A stretch of 64,000 bases of DNA from Datisca glomerata (Eukaryota; Streptophyta; Magnoliopsida; Cucurbitales; Datiscaceae): positions 662,227 through 726,226 of the forward strand of contig QANY01009091.1 in NCBI GenBank assembly GCA_003255025.1, in the 5' to 3' direction. How positions within the stretch are numbered: the stretch's first letter is position 1; every line of letters starts with the position of its first letter. The translations under genes and the position numbers were made by a program. This document shows, piece after piece, positions 1-10,848 of the stretch. The notes below the pieces were generated by a model. The model did no database searches. It worked only from the letters and a program-made list of their open reading frames with translations, and was not told the DNA's origin.

Positions 1-180
1 CTCTTTTTTGGCGGATTTATTTTTGGATGAAGTTTAGCTTCCGAGAGCTTTGCTCTCTCTCTGCCTGTTGGAGTTTGAACTCAGGAAATAAGAAAGGTGG
101 GGAAATGAATCATGGTTTTATTGGAGAAACGAGGGATTTAAATACAGATCTGTTCGACCTAGGGACGATTATAGCTCTAG

Positions 181-326
181 ATCTTCCAATTTCATTCTTG
201 ACTCACCCTGAATTTCAATCCTTATTTCGCCAAGCTGAAGAAGAATTTGGGTTTGCTCATGATATGGATCTCGCTATTCCTTGCGAAGGAGTTGTTTTTC
301 AATCACTAACTTCCATGTTGAGATGA
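181..326 (+). pseudogene. SAUR-like auxin-responsive protein, 3' fragment
   Basis: The last ~48 codons before a TGA at 324-326 match the C-terminal half of SAUR (small auxin up RNA) proteins: LPISFLTHPEFQSLF, then QAEEEFGFAHDMDLAIPC and a closing SLTSMLR. SAUR proteins are small plant regulators, some of which inhibit PP2C-D phosphatases in auxin-driven cell expansion. The expected N-terminal half (basic segment and the Gly-His-Phe 'VPKGHF'-type block) is not found between 1 and 180; that stretch translates to unrelated sequence. An AG just before the homology (about 179-180) could be a splice acceptor, but most SAUR genes are intronless. It is either the last exon of a gene starting left of the window or a truncated copy. 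Family assignment is firm; intactness is not. Confidence 0.7.
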
Positions 327-1295
327 GATGGAAAGATAAGTCAGTTGCAGAAAACTTTATTTGAAGAAGGATGAGTTTGGCCAAAGATGAAGCTCTGCTC
401 TTTAAGGGAAGAAGAAAGAGGGGGAGGAATTAGGGGTAATTTGGGTAATTCCTCCCACGTGGCTGCTGGGGTAATTAAAAAATTGATGCAATGTTAAATT
501 ACTTGTCACGTGATGCCACATCAGCAAACTGTGATTGACTGTTAATATTTTTAAGCGGAGATCCAACGAAAGGTATAACGTGAATACAAAATGTAACTGT
601 ATAGTTTACTTTATAATTTTTTAAAGTATAAGATATAAAATAAAAATTACTCCAAACTGGAGAGGATAAAACTATAGCTTACCCTTATAAGAAATTGAAC
701 TAGATTTCACCTTAAATTTATGTGGAAGTTAGAATTGTGAATTAGTACTGTTAAGGAGAAAATTAATGACTCAGATTTAAATAACACACAAAAAAAAGAT
801 TTAATTCCCTCGGTGTCCAGTGTCCCCTAGGATCGGAACACTGATCCCTCAGATGTCGCATGTGCATAGAAATCTGATAAACGCGCTCCCGTACTGGAGC
901 GTTGCTCCCCTCCAACCTTTTCGCAAAGGGCCCAAAGGTGACCTTTTTACAAACACAATCGGATGATACAGAGAGATTTGGAATCAACAGTGCGAGTCAG
1001 TCACAGTCATTAAGTCGGCTACTCCGATTCGCTCAGCCTCCACTTAACCCCCCTCTTCTTCTCTTTCCTAAGCACCTTCTCTTTCACGAAATCTCTTTCT
1101 GTTTCTTTACTCATACGTTTCTGCTTCTTTATTCTTCTTCTTCTTCCTCTTCTTCATAATCTTACTCTATTTGTTCCTGTCGATTTTGAGATTTACTTGA
1201 ATTCGCTTTTCTTTTGCGGGTTTTCACTCCGGTTGGATTTGGTTGTGCGAATTGAATTTTGTTTTTGCTATTTGGCGTTTTGATTTGAGGCGAGG
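327..1295. other. Intergenic region with probable WNK promoter and 5' UTR; two G-boxes
   Basis: No protein gene is visible here. Two CACGTG G-boxes lie at 456-461 and 507-512, 51 bp apart. The part from about 1040 to 1240 is pyrimidine-rich, with an imperfect TTC repeat at about 1130-1158, which is typical of a plant 5' UTR on the + strand. The WNK start codon at 1296 sits in the favourable context GAGGATGG. The bZIP/bHLH role of the G-boxes is inferred from the motif alone, and they could equally belong to the upstream SAUR locus. Confidence 0.5.
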
Positions 1296-4200
1296 ATGGC
1301 GCAGGATTTGTCGTTGGAGCCAGACCCTGATGATTCTGATTCCGAGTTCGTCGAGATTGATCCTACTGGTCGATATGGAAGGGTCGGTTATCACACTTCT
1401 ATTTGTATATAGCTATTTTGAACTCCGTTTATGGTGATCTATTGCGTAAATTGATGTGGCTGCATTTTGTCAAATGCTTCAATGGTCCTTGGACGATCCC
1501 AATTATTTTGGTGGTTATTTTATAGAACAGTTACTTGGTTTGCTTTATCTTATTGTTGTTATTGATTTGTATCCTTCATTCTCCTTTTAATGGTGATTCT
1601 GCAGTATAGAGAGGTTCTAGGAAAAGGCGCCTTCAAAAAAGTGTATCCTTTTCCCCAATCGGTAATCAAAATGGTTGATCTAGTTTGAAAAGAGAAACCC
1701 TATCGCATTTTTTTGTGTACTTGAAGTGCAATTCTTTGTGACTACATTGTGCCCTTGATCAAAATGAGGTAGATATCGTGCCTTTGATGAGTTGGAAGGA
1801 ATTGAAGTAGCTTGGAATCAGGTTAAAGTGGCAGATCTATTGCGGAATTCAGAAGATTTGGAGCGTCTGTATTCAGAAGTTCATCTGCTCAAGACTTTGA
1901 AGCACAAGAACATAATCAAGTTCTACAATTCTTGGGTTGATACTAAAAATGAAAATATGAACTTCATCACTGAGATATTTACTTCAGGAACATTAAGACA
2001 GTGAGATTTTATACCGTGCTTGCTTTTCAATTCTCAATGTTCCTTTGGTCATTCTTTATCCAGTTCTTTTTTTTAATCATTTAGGTATAGGAAGAAACAT
2101 AAGCATGTCGATTTGAGGGCATTAAAGAAATGGTCCAAACAGATCTTGGAAGGGCTTTTGTATCTTCACAGTCACGATCCACCAGTTATCCATCGGGATT
2201 TGAAGTGCGACAACATATTTGTCAATGGCAACCAAGGTGAGGTTAAGATTGGTGACCTAGGACTTGCTGCCATTCTTCGTCAGGCTCGTTCAGCTCACAG
2301 CGTAATAGGTGAGGATACAAGTAGAATATTGTGGTTGTGTTTTTATTTTATTTCTAGAGTATGAACTGTTTGGAGAATTATGTTTTTAAAGAAGCAATAT
2401 TATATTAAGTTGTTATTGTGATCTTAGGTACTCCAGAGTTCATGGCACCAGAGCTCTATGAAGAGGAGTATAATGAGCTTGTAGACATTTATGCCTTTGG
2501 CATGTGCTTACTAGAGTTGGTAACATTTGAATATCCCTATGTTGAATGTGCAAATGCTGCTCAAATATACAAGAAAGTGACAACAGTAAAGCTCTTACTC
2601 AATCCCTGCAGTTTTTCAGTTGACTTGATTTATTTATCTTGTCTGCTTTGTAGTTGTAGGGTTTTTTGTCCTTAAGCACTCATCATTGAATTATGCCTTA
2701 CGGGTTCTTCTTTTAATCTACTAACAACGTGGATGATCAATGTGATAATTTCATTTTAAGAAGCAGTATTAGGAGAATTCTTTGTTCTTACTTGTGTTAT
2801 ATGGCCTTCATTGCAACCTTCCCATTTACCAATCATCTCCTATGAGTAGTGTATGAGATATGCTCCATCGTAATTTGATTCATAAACACATTTTGACTAG
2901 TTCAGAAAGTTGGGAGAAGTAATTACATTTTGACAGTGAGAACTAAATCTGTCTGCTAGAGTTGAGGAAAGTTCCCAATATGGTTGGCTATCTAACCTTG
3001 TAAAGACGAGTGTCCTTGAAAAAATGACTCGGGCTATCTAACTTTTGAAAGAGTTACCTTTGCCATAACCATGTCTGGTCTCTAAAAATTAGAAACTCCA
3101 TAAATTTTAACCGTTTTTTACTTGGAAGAACAATAGGTTCAACAACTAATCTATAAAAAATTATTGTCTGTGCATACAAGGAGAGCAAAAGAGGGAGGTA
3201 GAAAACTCTTATTTATAAATTTGTTGATGAGAGCAATATTGAGAAAGAAAACACTGGGTATACCACTAAAAGTTGGTACCTCAGGGTAGCTTTTATATGT
3301 TCACATCTTATATTTTTTCTATAAGTCTTTTGCTCGAGTTGTCAGTTGTTCAAAGTTATATTGGTTTTATCATTAGACTCTGCAAAAGATTCAAGATTTT
3401 CAAAATACTCATGTCTTTTTACCCTTAGGGAATCAAGCCAGCTTCATTGGCCAAAGTGACCGATTCTGGAGTAAAAGCATTCATAGAAAAATGTATTGCT
3501 AATGTCTCTGACCGGTTATCTGCCAAGGATCTTTTAAAAGATCCTTTTCTCCAACCAGATGATGAGAACGAAAGTATATCTCGTTCTATACGACCTAAAA
3601 CCCATCATCCCCCAGGTAAGTATGAGTAACTTATATAAGTCTTTAAAGGTTATATCATGTACTTGTTCTCATATCTTGACATGTGAAAACACAAACACAG
3701 AAGGAAGCAATGATCAGGGTGATATTGGGGGAAAAGCTCAGGATACTTCCGCTGAGTTGAGTAGAGACTTCACAGTTCAAGGTCAGAGGAAAGACATCAA
3801 CACGATATTTCTCAAACTTCATATAGCAGTCTCCTCAGGTTTTCCATATTTCTCCCTATCTCTATTCCCACCTTTCTTTCTTTTTTTCAGTTTATATATT
3901 TTATATAAGCCACTTTACTACAGGCAATATCCGAAATATCCATTTCCCATTTGATATAGAGGCAGACACTGCCGTTGCTGTTGCCAGTGAAATGGTTGAG
4001 GAGTTGGACCTCACAGATCAAGATGTTTCCACAATAGCCGAAATGATTCAAGCCGAAATTCGTTCACACATTCCGGATTGGACGCCGCCCAATGAAAGCT
4101 CTGTAGATAATATGGTCGGAGTTATCACAGAAGTAGATGCCTTAACCCCTGAGACAAAGGAAGATTTTTCTGCCATGGCTAATGAAGCCACTCACTTGGG

Positions 4201-4666
4201 TAATCTTGCATTGGAAAGAACTCCATCTGGTCGTAAGTACTGGTCTGACTCTCCTAAAGGAGCTGGTGGAAACTCTCCAGGTAAACCAGGCCCTTCAAAC
4301 TTGTCTCAGCTGGATGATTCAAATGAAGAATCTCCTGATCACCAAATAAACAGTGATATTCCTAATGGTCAGGATCATGACGTTAAAGAGAATTTAACAA
4401 ATGAATTTGGTGATAAAATTGATTCAATTTCAAATCTTCACACTATGATCGAGAATTGTGACACATCAAAGGATGCTGAATCAGAAGTTGCCGAGAAGCT
4501 TAAGATTTTGATAGCGCACCAGAACAAGGAGACAGACGATCTAAAGAGGAAGCATGAATCAGTTATATCAGACCTCTTGAAGGAACTATCTCCAGAAAGT
4601 CGTCAAAAGGTGTTAAGCATGTGTAACCTCGAGATTCATTACTTGCATGAAGAGACAGACTCGTAA
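1296..4666 (+). CDS. WNK: WNK (with-no-lysine) serine/threonine protein kinase, 600 aa, 8 exons
   Basis: Exons followed by hand: 1296-1382, 1605-1642, 1773-2000, 2085-2308, 2428-2585, 3429-3615, 3701-3838, 3924-4666; total 1803 nt, frame kept throughout. WNKs are cytoplasmic kinases; plant members act in flowering time, ion and osmotic stress and G-protein signalling. Kinase domain about residues 31-286. The usual beta3 lysine is replaced in VAWNQVK (54-60, Asn57), while the glycine-loop lysine of GKGAFKK (35-41, Lys40) aligns with the catalytic Lys233 of mammalian WNK1. HRDLK is at 154-158, DLG in place of DFG at 175-177, GTPEFMAPE at 193-201. An OSR1-C-like module follows (about 345-395, with NIHFPFDIE), and a charged, probably coiled-coil C-terminus (about 540-600). 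The kinase domain resembles the Arabidopsis WNK2/3/11 type; the exact subgroup is uncertain. Intron 2 looks U12-type. Confidence 0.95.
1643..1772 (+). other. Putative U12-type (minor spliceosome) intron of the WNK gene
   Basis: The intron opens with GTATCCTTTT, which matches the U12 5' splice-site consensus (R)TATCCTTT. It has the branch-site-like GCCCTTGAT at 1751-1759 (consensus TTCCTTRAY), with the branch adenosine at 1758, 14 nt from the closing AG at 1771-1772. Joining 1642 to 1773 restores the expected KKVYRAFDE of the kinase (codon GT|A). No ordinary GT donor nearby would keep the frame and this conserved protein sequence. Confidence 0.85.
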
Positions 4667-5399
4667 AAAAACGCGAGTTTAAGTTTGCTCAGTCTATCTA
4701 TGAAGCGACTCCCTTCAAGTTTGAAGGTCCGAGAATATATTACAAATCCTGTGATTTTCACATGCAGTGAAGCTTAGAATTTTATCTGTTGCCTTGCAGT
4801 TAAGGTGAGACGTTCTTGCTATTATCTGTTATAGGGATTTGCAATTGCTTTGAAAGAAAAATTTCCTGACAACTTACATGTCTCCGATTCGGATAATTGA
4901 TTTTCTTTTTCTTTTCATTTTTTGGAATGTATACTTGTACATACATTTTCAGTTATGATTTCAGTATCAATTCAATGTCCGGTTTGCTTTTAGTTTCCGT
5001 TGATTTTTTATGTACAGTATTGTGATTGCCAAATTTTCTCAGCAGCCAAACTGAAAGGCTTAACACGGTGTATCCTCTAGTTTGGTTTTATTTGTAAGAA
5101 ACAAGAAGTAATTAAGTTTTTAGTATGTTTTCTCCAACTTCTATTTCTTTCTTCTTTGTTCATGGATTATCTCTTTTCTTATTTCTCTCTTTAGTTATCA
5201 AGAACAACGAATCATCGCTAAACTACACTCATCATATACGTAGATTTACACATAATGTCGTCTTAATCAAAATACAGCATTCAATAAGTGTTTCATCACT
5301 TCCATAAGATTTAAGAGTGGCTAATACATCAAATGTTTGACATCCTAAACTCAACCACCATCGATAAAACTCTATGCTGATATGAATAAGATGTCATTT
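4667..5399. other. Convergent 3' UTR region between WNK and Di19
   Basis: The two stop codons face each other across about 730 bp. The stretch is AT-rich with T-rich tracts and several AATAAA-like variants, consistent with the 3' ends of two convergent transcripts. No coding potential beyond short chance ORFs was seen. Confidence 0.45.
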
Positions 5400-6592
5400 T
5401 CAAAAATCGGGGGAGTCAGATAAACGCCAGGAAATGGTCGAGTTGATAAGTTGCTGAACGAAAGCTGCTCTTTGCCTCTTCTCCTCATTCTCCTCCTCAT
5501 CACCCTCTTCATTATCTTTGGAGCATTCATCTTTCTGGATACCTTCAGGGTTTGAAATGGGAATGCTGCTGCATATAAATGGTGAGAGAAGGGGGTCCGG
5601 GGTAGATTTACGCTTACCCTTGGCTGGAAGTTTCTTGGCAAGCATTGCTGATATAGCCGGTGTCTCGGATTTTCTTCTCCGCTGCCAAAGAGATAAACAA
5701 ATTATAACTCTTTGTGCTGGGATTTAATAAATCAATAATGGAAATATTGAATTTGGTAGATAAATTACCTTTAATGAGTTTGTATGATGTGTTATCAAAT
5801 GTCCAGTTACATCCTTTCCTAGATTACCAGCACAGATAGGACAAACCTAAGATCAACATTAAAACATTGAGGCATTATCTTCTCCAACCACTCCGGGATA
5901 AGAGAGACAGAATCCGGGCATAGAAACCAATCTAGAGCAAGCTTTGAGTAAACATATAGAGGAAAAATCTGATAACGAAGAACACATACTGCATTTTTCA
6001 AGTCAAAACAGTGTTCTTCTTGTAAATGGCGGCAGAGCACAGAAACTTGAATATCAACATAACAAAAGGGACAGGAAAAGAAATCCCTTGCATCATCATC
6101 ATCATCTCCATCTGAATCATTTTGGTATAAATGGTCATCTGTTCATCATATTTATGAAGCAAATGGAAATTGTTAGATATACATGGTATTTGAGGATTAA
6201 AAAACCACTAGTGTTGCCACATGGAAGGATTAAAGCAGAACAAAAATCAAGGACACCAATACCAGTAATTATAAACCTTACACAAATGATAATAAAAGCA
6301 AAACTGAAATCTGATGCTGAAAACGCTCCTTCCAAGAACAACTAAAGCAAGAGAATAAGATTTAACAAAATTTCCCTATATTATTGAACCCATATGATCA
6401 TTGTCCCATCAATTTTCACAAATAAACCGAAAGGTAAAATAGAAAAAATTTCAGACACGAGGAAATACCCACATAAGCATATGAAAGTGATGAAATTGGT
6501 AAATCACAATTACCAGAGTGAAGCAGGCCAGTTTGGACAGCAGAGAGATACTTAGCAGGGGAGACCCTCGAAGCCCAGAAGTCAATGTCCAT
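5400..6592 (-). CDS. Di19: Drought-induced 19 (Di19) family zinc-finger protein, 195 aa, 4 exons
   Basis: Exons on minus: 6592-6514, 6138-5990, 5846-5769, 5681-5400; 588 nt, frame intact. Di19 proteins are nuclear zinc-finger regulators of drought, salt and ABA responses, often phosphorylated by calcium-dependent kinases. The protein opens MDIDFWASRVSPAKYLSA, then has an acidic run (D38-D42) and two atypical Cys2/His2 fingers: C49-x2-C52...H64-x4-H69 and C78-x2-C81...H92-x3-H96/H97, the paired arrangement of the family. A basic stretch (RRRK at 103-106, KGKRK near 123-127) may be a nuclear localisation signal. It is followed by the family PDPLLSPF block (130-137), an acidic stretch (about 155-170) and the C-terminal FVQQLINSTI helix. 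Length is close to the usual 200-230 aa. The ATG at 6592 gives the family N-terminus. Convergent with WNK. Confidence 0.93.
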
Positions 6593-8099
6593 GGCGCCAC
6601 GTCAGATTTTTCCGGCGAGAAGTATCTTAATCCGGCCGCCAAGCAAATGGGGTTAAAGAGTAACAAGTGAAACTCTCTTTTGTCATCAAGCTTGATGGCG
6701 GAGGGGGACGAGGGGTTATGGTGTTTGCTTAGTCATATACTGCGCTCTGACATATGAAAGCTTTCTTGTGCAGAAAAGTCGTCAATTCCTGATTGACACG
6801 TAATACTTTTGATGAATAAGATTTTTTCAACATTAATTTTAACTTTTCTTTAAATCTATAAATTTTCATATATGTGTCAAACTCATTTTATAGATAGGAG
6901 GTTAAATTAGAATAAAATTTATTTTTGCCTCTAATATTAATTAATTTGTAAAGCTTTCTCAATACATATTTGGTTTTTTCATGTTATGATGAGAAACTTG
7001 GTAGTAGCCTTTCTCACTTTGTTTTTTATTTAATATTATAATCAGTTTAGTGCCAATTATATTTCTTTTTAAAGTTAGTGGAGGAAAAAATATAATATGA
7101 TACTTGATCTTTTCTTAACAATATATAATATGAGAGTAAACCGAATTAGAACGTAAAATTAATCATCAAATGAACGAATTAAATTGATCGATTTGATTAA
7201 AATCTCAAGAGACCATGTCTGAGTAAGTACAAACCGATCTCATAATCAGCAAGTGATAGAAGGTGGATGAGGACGTGTTGGAATTGGAACAGAGGAAAAT
7301 ACAAATCTTTGTCAGCAACCCTTAACCCTTTTTAACCTTTTAGTTGGTGATAAAGAAAGAGGGCATAAATTAATGTGTAGAGGGAAAAAAAAGGCGGGAG
7401 AGAAAAGAGACTTAAAAGGGCCAGAATGAGACAACCTAACAAAGACACATGCATGAGCTAACAACAACTTGGTGATTAAATGAGTCATACATAACACTTT
7501 TAAACAAGGGGGCGGTGCTTTAGACATAGAAAAAGCACTCAAATTTGCATACCAAAAAGCATTAAATGGTGTGGTGGGACATTCTTTCTTAAAAGTAAGT
7601 GAGGATTTTGCAACATATGTTGCATCCATTATGTTGAAAACATTGATCTAACTTAGATTTTATGTCTCATTCTCTTTTTTTTTTACGTATTTCATCGATG
7701 TACTTTTTATAAACGTATTTTTCTCCCTCATATCTAATTAATTAAAGATGTGTTAATTTTTAAACTATGTTTTATGATTTCATGAAATTTCATTGGTTTG
7801 ATGTGTAAAAAACGAGAAAATAAGACATAAATCATGTTAGGTAGTTAAAAAATACTAAAGGTGGATCTGAATAATCATTTATCACTGGATTTCAATTTTC
7901 TGGTTGTAGTATAAGCTTTCAATAACTTTTTTTTTCTTGAAACTGACAATTTATATTAAGAACACTCAAATAAACTGAGGTCCTATAAAATAGATGGAAC
8001 ACAATCAAACCAGCAGATAGAGGAGTTAGAAACAAGCATGTCCATAATAAAGTTACAAACACGGGATACATGATTAACGATACAGTTTGAAAAATATTT
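6593..8099. other. AT-rich intergenic region upstream of Di19
   Basis: No conserved protein is recognisable in either strand. The part next to 6592 would be the Di19 promoter and 5' UTR. The rest (about 6780-8100) is AT-rich with T tracts. An ORF of about 105 codons at 7312-7629 (minus) shows no family resemblance. Confidence 0.4.
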
Positions 8100-9400
8100 A
8101 ATAGAAGACTTAATGGCTGGTATGATGTTTCACGTTTCAGAAAGCAAGACTTTTTGCGCTCCGATTGCAGCACAAGTTTTGCTAGAATCAGATTCGATAA
8201 AATTGATCGGAGTATTTTTGTTTGTAGCAAACTTGAGACCTTCCAGGACTGTCATGCATTCAGCTGAGAAAGTGTCCAAAACAGTGTCAAAAAATAGCGA
8301 GCAAGCAGCCACCACTGCACCACGACTGTCTCCAATCACTGCACCTACTTATGTCCCCTTCGAGGAAACTGATGCCAAACATACCAACATAAGTAAGATA
8401 TTAAAGCCAGCGATTTGCAAGAAGTATCCGAAAGATCTTGCTCATAAGAGTGTTGGGGAATTTAATAATTCTCCAACATTGCTTAGCCAATAAGGCTTGA
8501 TTAAAATAAGATAAATCTCTAAAGCTCATACCTCCTTCTAATTTTGGCTAACACAACTCTTTCCAGGAAAGCTAATGCATCTTTTGCCCTTTGTCATTAA
8601 AGTCCCACCAGAAGTTAGCCATCGACTTCTCTAGACATTTGCAAACACTAATTGGAATTCAAAAACAAATTTCTTTACCGCCATAGAGAATTGTTTCTCT
8701 CCATCTTTGAAGGAGCTTGGACATTTTATCCTTAATGTAACTGAATAGGGTTTTCCCGGAACGACCCATAAACGCTGGAAGCCCAAGGTATGTCTTTATG
8801 CTCATGGTCGAAGGGATGTTAAGGATCAGGATAACCATAGCTTTCACATAAGAGTCCGTATTGGGGGAAAGAGGCAATCATTGATTTGTCGAAGTTAATA
8901 CATTGGCCAGAGGCTCGAGAGAAAATATCCAACACATGTTTAAGAGTTCTACAAACCCCTTTCGAACCTTTAAAAAATACTAGACAGTCATCAACAAATA
9001 AAAGGTGTGAGATTGAATGTCTCATCCTACCAATACGATGACAGATTAAAAAGCCCGAGCTAACAGCTTTAGAAAGCAAAGAAGACAGCCCCTCAGAGCA
9101 AATAACATATAGGTACGGGGATAGAGGATCTCCCTGATGAAGGCCCTTATAGGGGACAAAGGATCTAGAGGTTTTCCCATTGATAAGGACAGCCATAGAG
9201 AACGAAGTAATACATCTTACAACCGTTTTAATAAAAGATATATGAAAACCAAGGGCTTCCATGACACCCTGCAAAAAATATCATTCAATATGATCAAAGG
9301 CTTTACTCATATCTAATTTGGCCACTACAAAACATTGCTTGCCCTTTTTACGGAAAGACAGGGAATGAAAGATCACAAAAGCCTGTCAATACATTATCCG
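8100..9400 (-). mobile_element. LINE (L1-type) non-LTR retrotransposon relic: reverse transcriptase and RNase H
   Basis: Read on minus from about 9400 downward, the conceptual product shows the reverse-transcriptase blocks of plant LINEs: AKLDMSKAFDHIE (about 9340-9290), then GLHQGDPLSPYLYVICSEGL, the catalytic LLFVDDCLVFF (about 8995) and ASGQCINFDKS. A thumb-like segment YLGLPAFMGRSGKTLF lies at about 8770. An RNase H-like (RVT_3) end is at 8339-8130 (IGDSRGAVVAACS ... SAECMTVLEGLKFA). At least two frame changes and several stops separate the blocks. Endonuclease, ORF1 and poly-A tail were not found, so it is a 5'-truncated, dead copy. Confidence 0.85.
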
Positions 9401-9460
9401 TTATATGTCAATTTTTAATAAAATCTCTCAGATTCTCACAAATAATAAAAGCTTTCAGTA

Positions 9461-10248
9461 GCTTTGCACAAAGGCTATCAAGATTCTTCATTTCGTTTCA
9501 TGTTGGTCTTGCTAGTAAGAAAGCATTATAATCATTGAAAATAAGTTGATCTTTGAAACGTATCACTAATATTTAGGAAGTTAACTTATATGATATGTCT
9601 GTTAGTATTACTTTAGTCTATTAGATGGTGAAATGTTTTCTATAGTAATTAACAAATAATTGTTTTCAATAAGTATTTAGTATATTTTATTTAGTGAAGT
9701 GTAATGCCTTATTAAATTATCAAATTTAAAAAACATGAGAAGTATTATTAATTTACAATATACTCGGCGAATAAAAATAGACAGTTTCGAGGAATGAGAA
9801 ACGTAATTAATTGGAAGTGAATAAATTAAGCTTAATAATCAAAACAGCAGACAATTAAGCAAAAGTTAAACATCAATCTTAAAACATACATTATTATTAC
9901 TGTTATGAATGTAATTATTATAACTAATTTTATATAAGAAAATTTCAAAGCAAATCAATCTATGTCAACTAATCATCTATTCAAATTCACCACCTAACCA
10001 TATTAATTCCAGGATAGTAATATGAAAGAGGAACTTTTTAAAAGAAAAATGTGACGGATTGCTTTTTCTCCAGAAATATAATTCGGAGAAGTTATAACAG
10101 GTTTATTATAAATGAGTTAAGTAAATGACCGGACAACTAAAATTGATAAAGATAGTTAAAAAAAATATTTGATTAATGTGAATAAATTAGTAACTAATGT
10201 CCAATATGCGGTAGTTTCCTGCGAAACTTCTGAATTTTGCAAAAAAAA
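9461..10248. other. AT-rich intergenic DNA
   Basis: Very AT-rich, with no coding homology, no repeats recognised elsewhere in the window and no RNA gene seen. Confidence 0.35.
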
Positions 10249-10500
10249 TTCAATCCCGTCCCAATTCTGTCAAGGTCAATCTCGTCCTGAGCGTAAATTT
10301 TGGGATTGAATTTTTCAGCGGAGCGGGGATTTTGTCTCGCCCCAACCTGCCCTGCAGCTCTGCGTGTGGGCCTGGACGCAGGTCCGCAGAGAGTATTTTT
10401 TTAACACTGCAGTGCAACATTGCAGTGCAGTACATTGTTGCAACACTGCTGCAGTGCAACCATGGGCAAGACAATTTTAATTGAAAGCTTTGGTTAAAGA
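10249..10500. repeat. GC-rich island with GCAGTGCAAC repeats, possible transposon fragment
   Basis: A GC-rich patch (about 10255-10390) stands out sharply from the surrounding AT-rich DNA. It is followed at about 10408-10463 by imperfect repeats of the core TGCAGTGCAAC with embedded palindromes (CTGCAG, CACTGCAGTG). It resembles the GC-rich subterminal DNA of some hAT elements but has no matching partner end, so the assignment is tentative. The 100-codon minus-strand ORF here is not a recognisable protein. Confidence 0.3.
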
Positions 10501-10848
10501 AAATTAATGGGTAATGTAGCTTCTGAATCCACTTAACGTCTAAAAAATTCATAATTTCGCAATAACTTAAATCATTGAAAAGCTAATTTTTAAAGATTAA
10601 GAGAACTCATCAATATTCTCTGGTAATATGTTGATCCTTGTCACACAATGAGAAAATGGCATAGAGATTGGACTGCCTTTAGGTTCAAGTTACCTACCTA
10701 AGCAAAGCTAACTATGGTCAGCAGAATGAAAGCCAAAGCTAATTATCATCATCATTAAGAGAACGCAACAAATGGTGTGAAGTAGGAATTCTACTGCAGT
10801 TAGCAGTAATTAAGGTAAAGAATATTAGTCACCGGGCTGTGAAACTGG

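Noticed and set aside
763..987. 74-codon ORF on minus upstream of WNK
   Set aside because: No family resemblance; it lies in the probable WNK promoter and has no supporting signals.
7312..7629. 105-codon ORF on minus between Di19 and the LINE relic
   Set aside because: Composition looks like translated AT-rich spacer; no domain or conserved motif.
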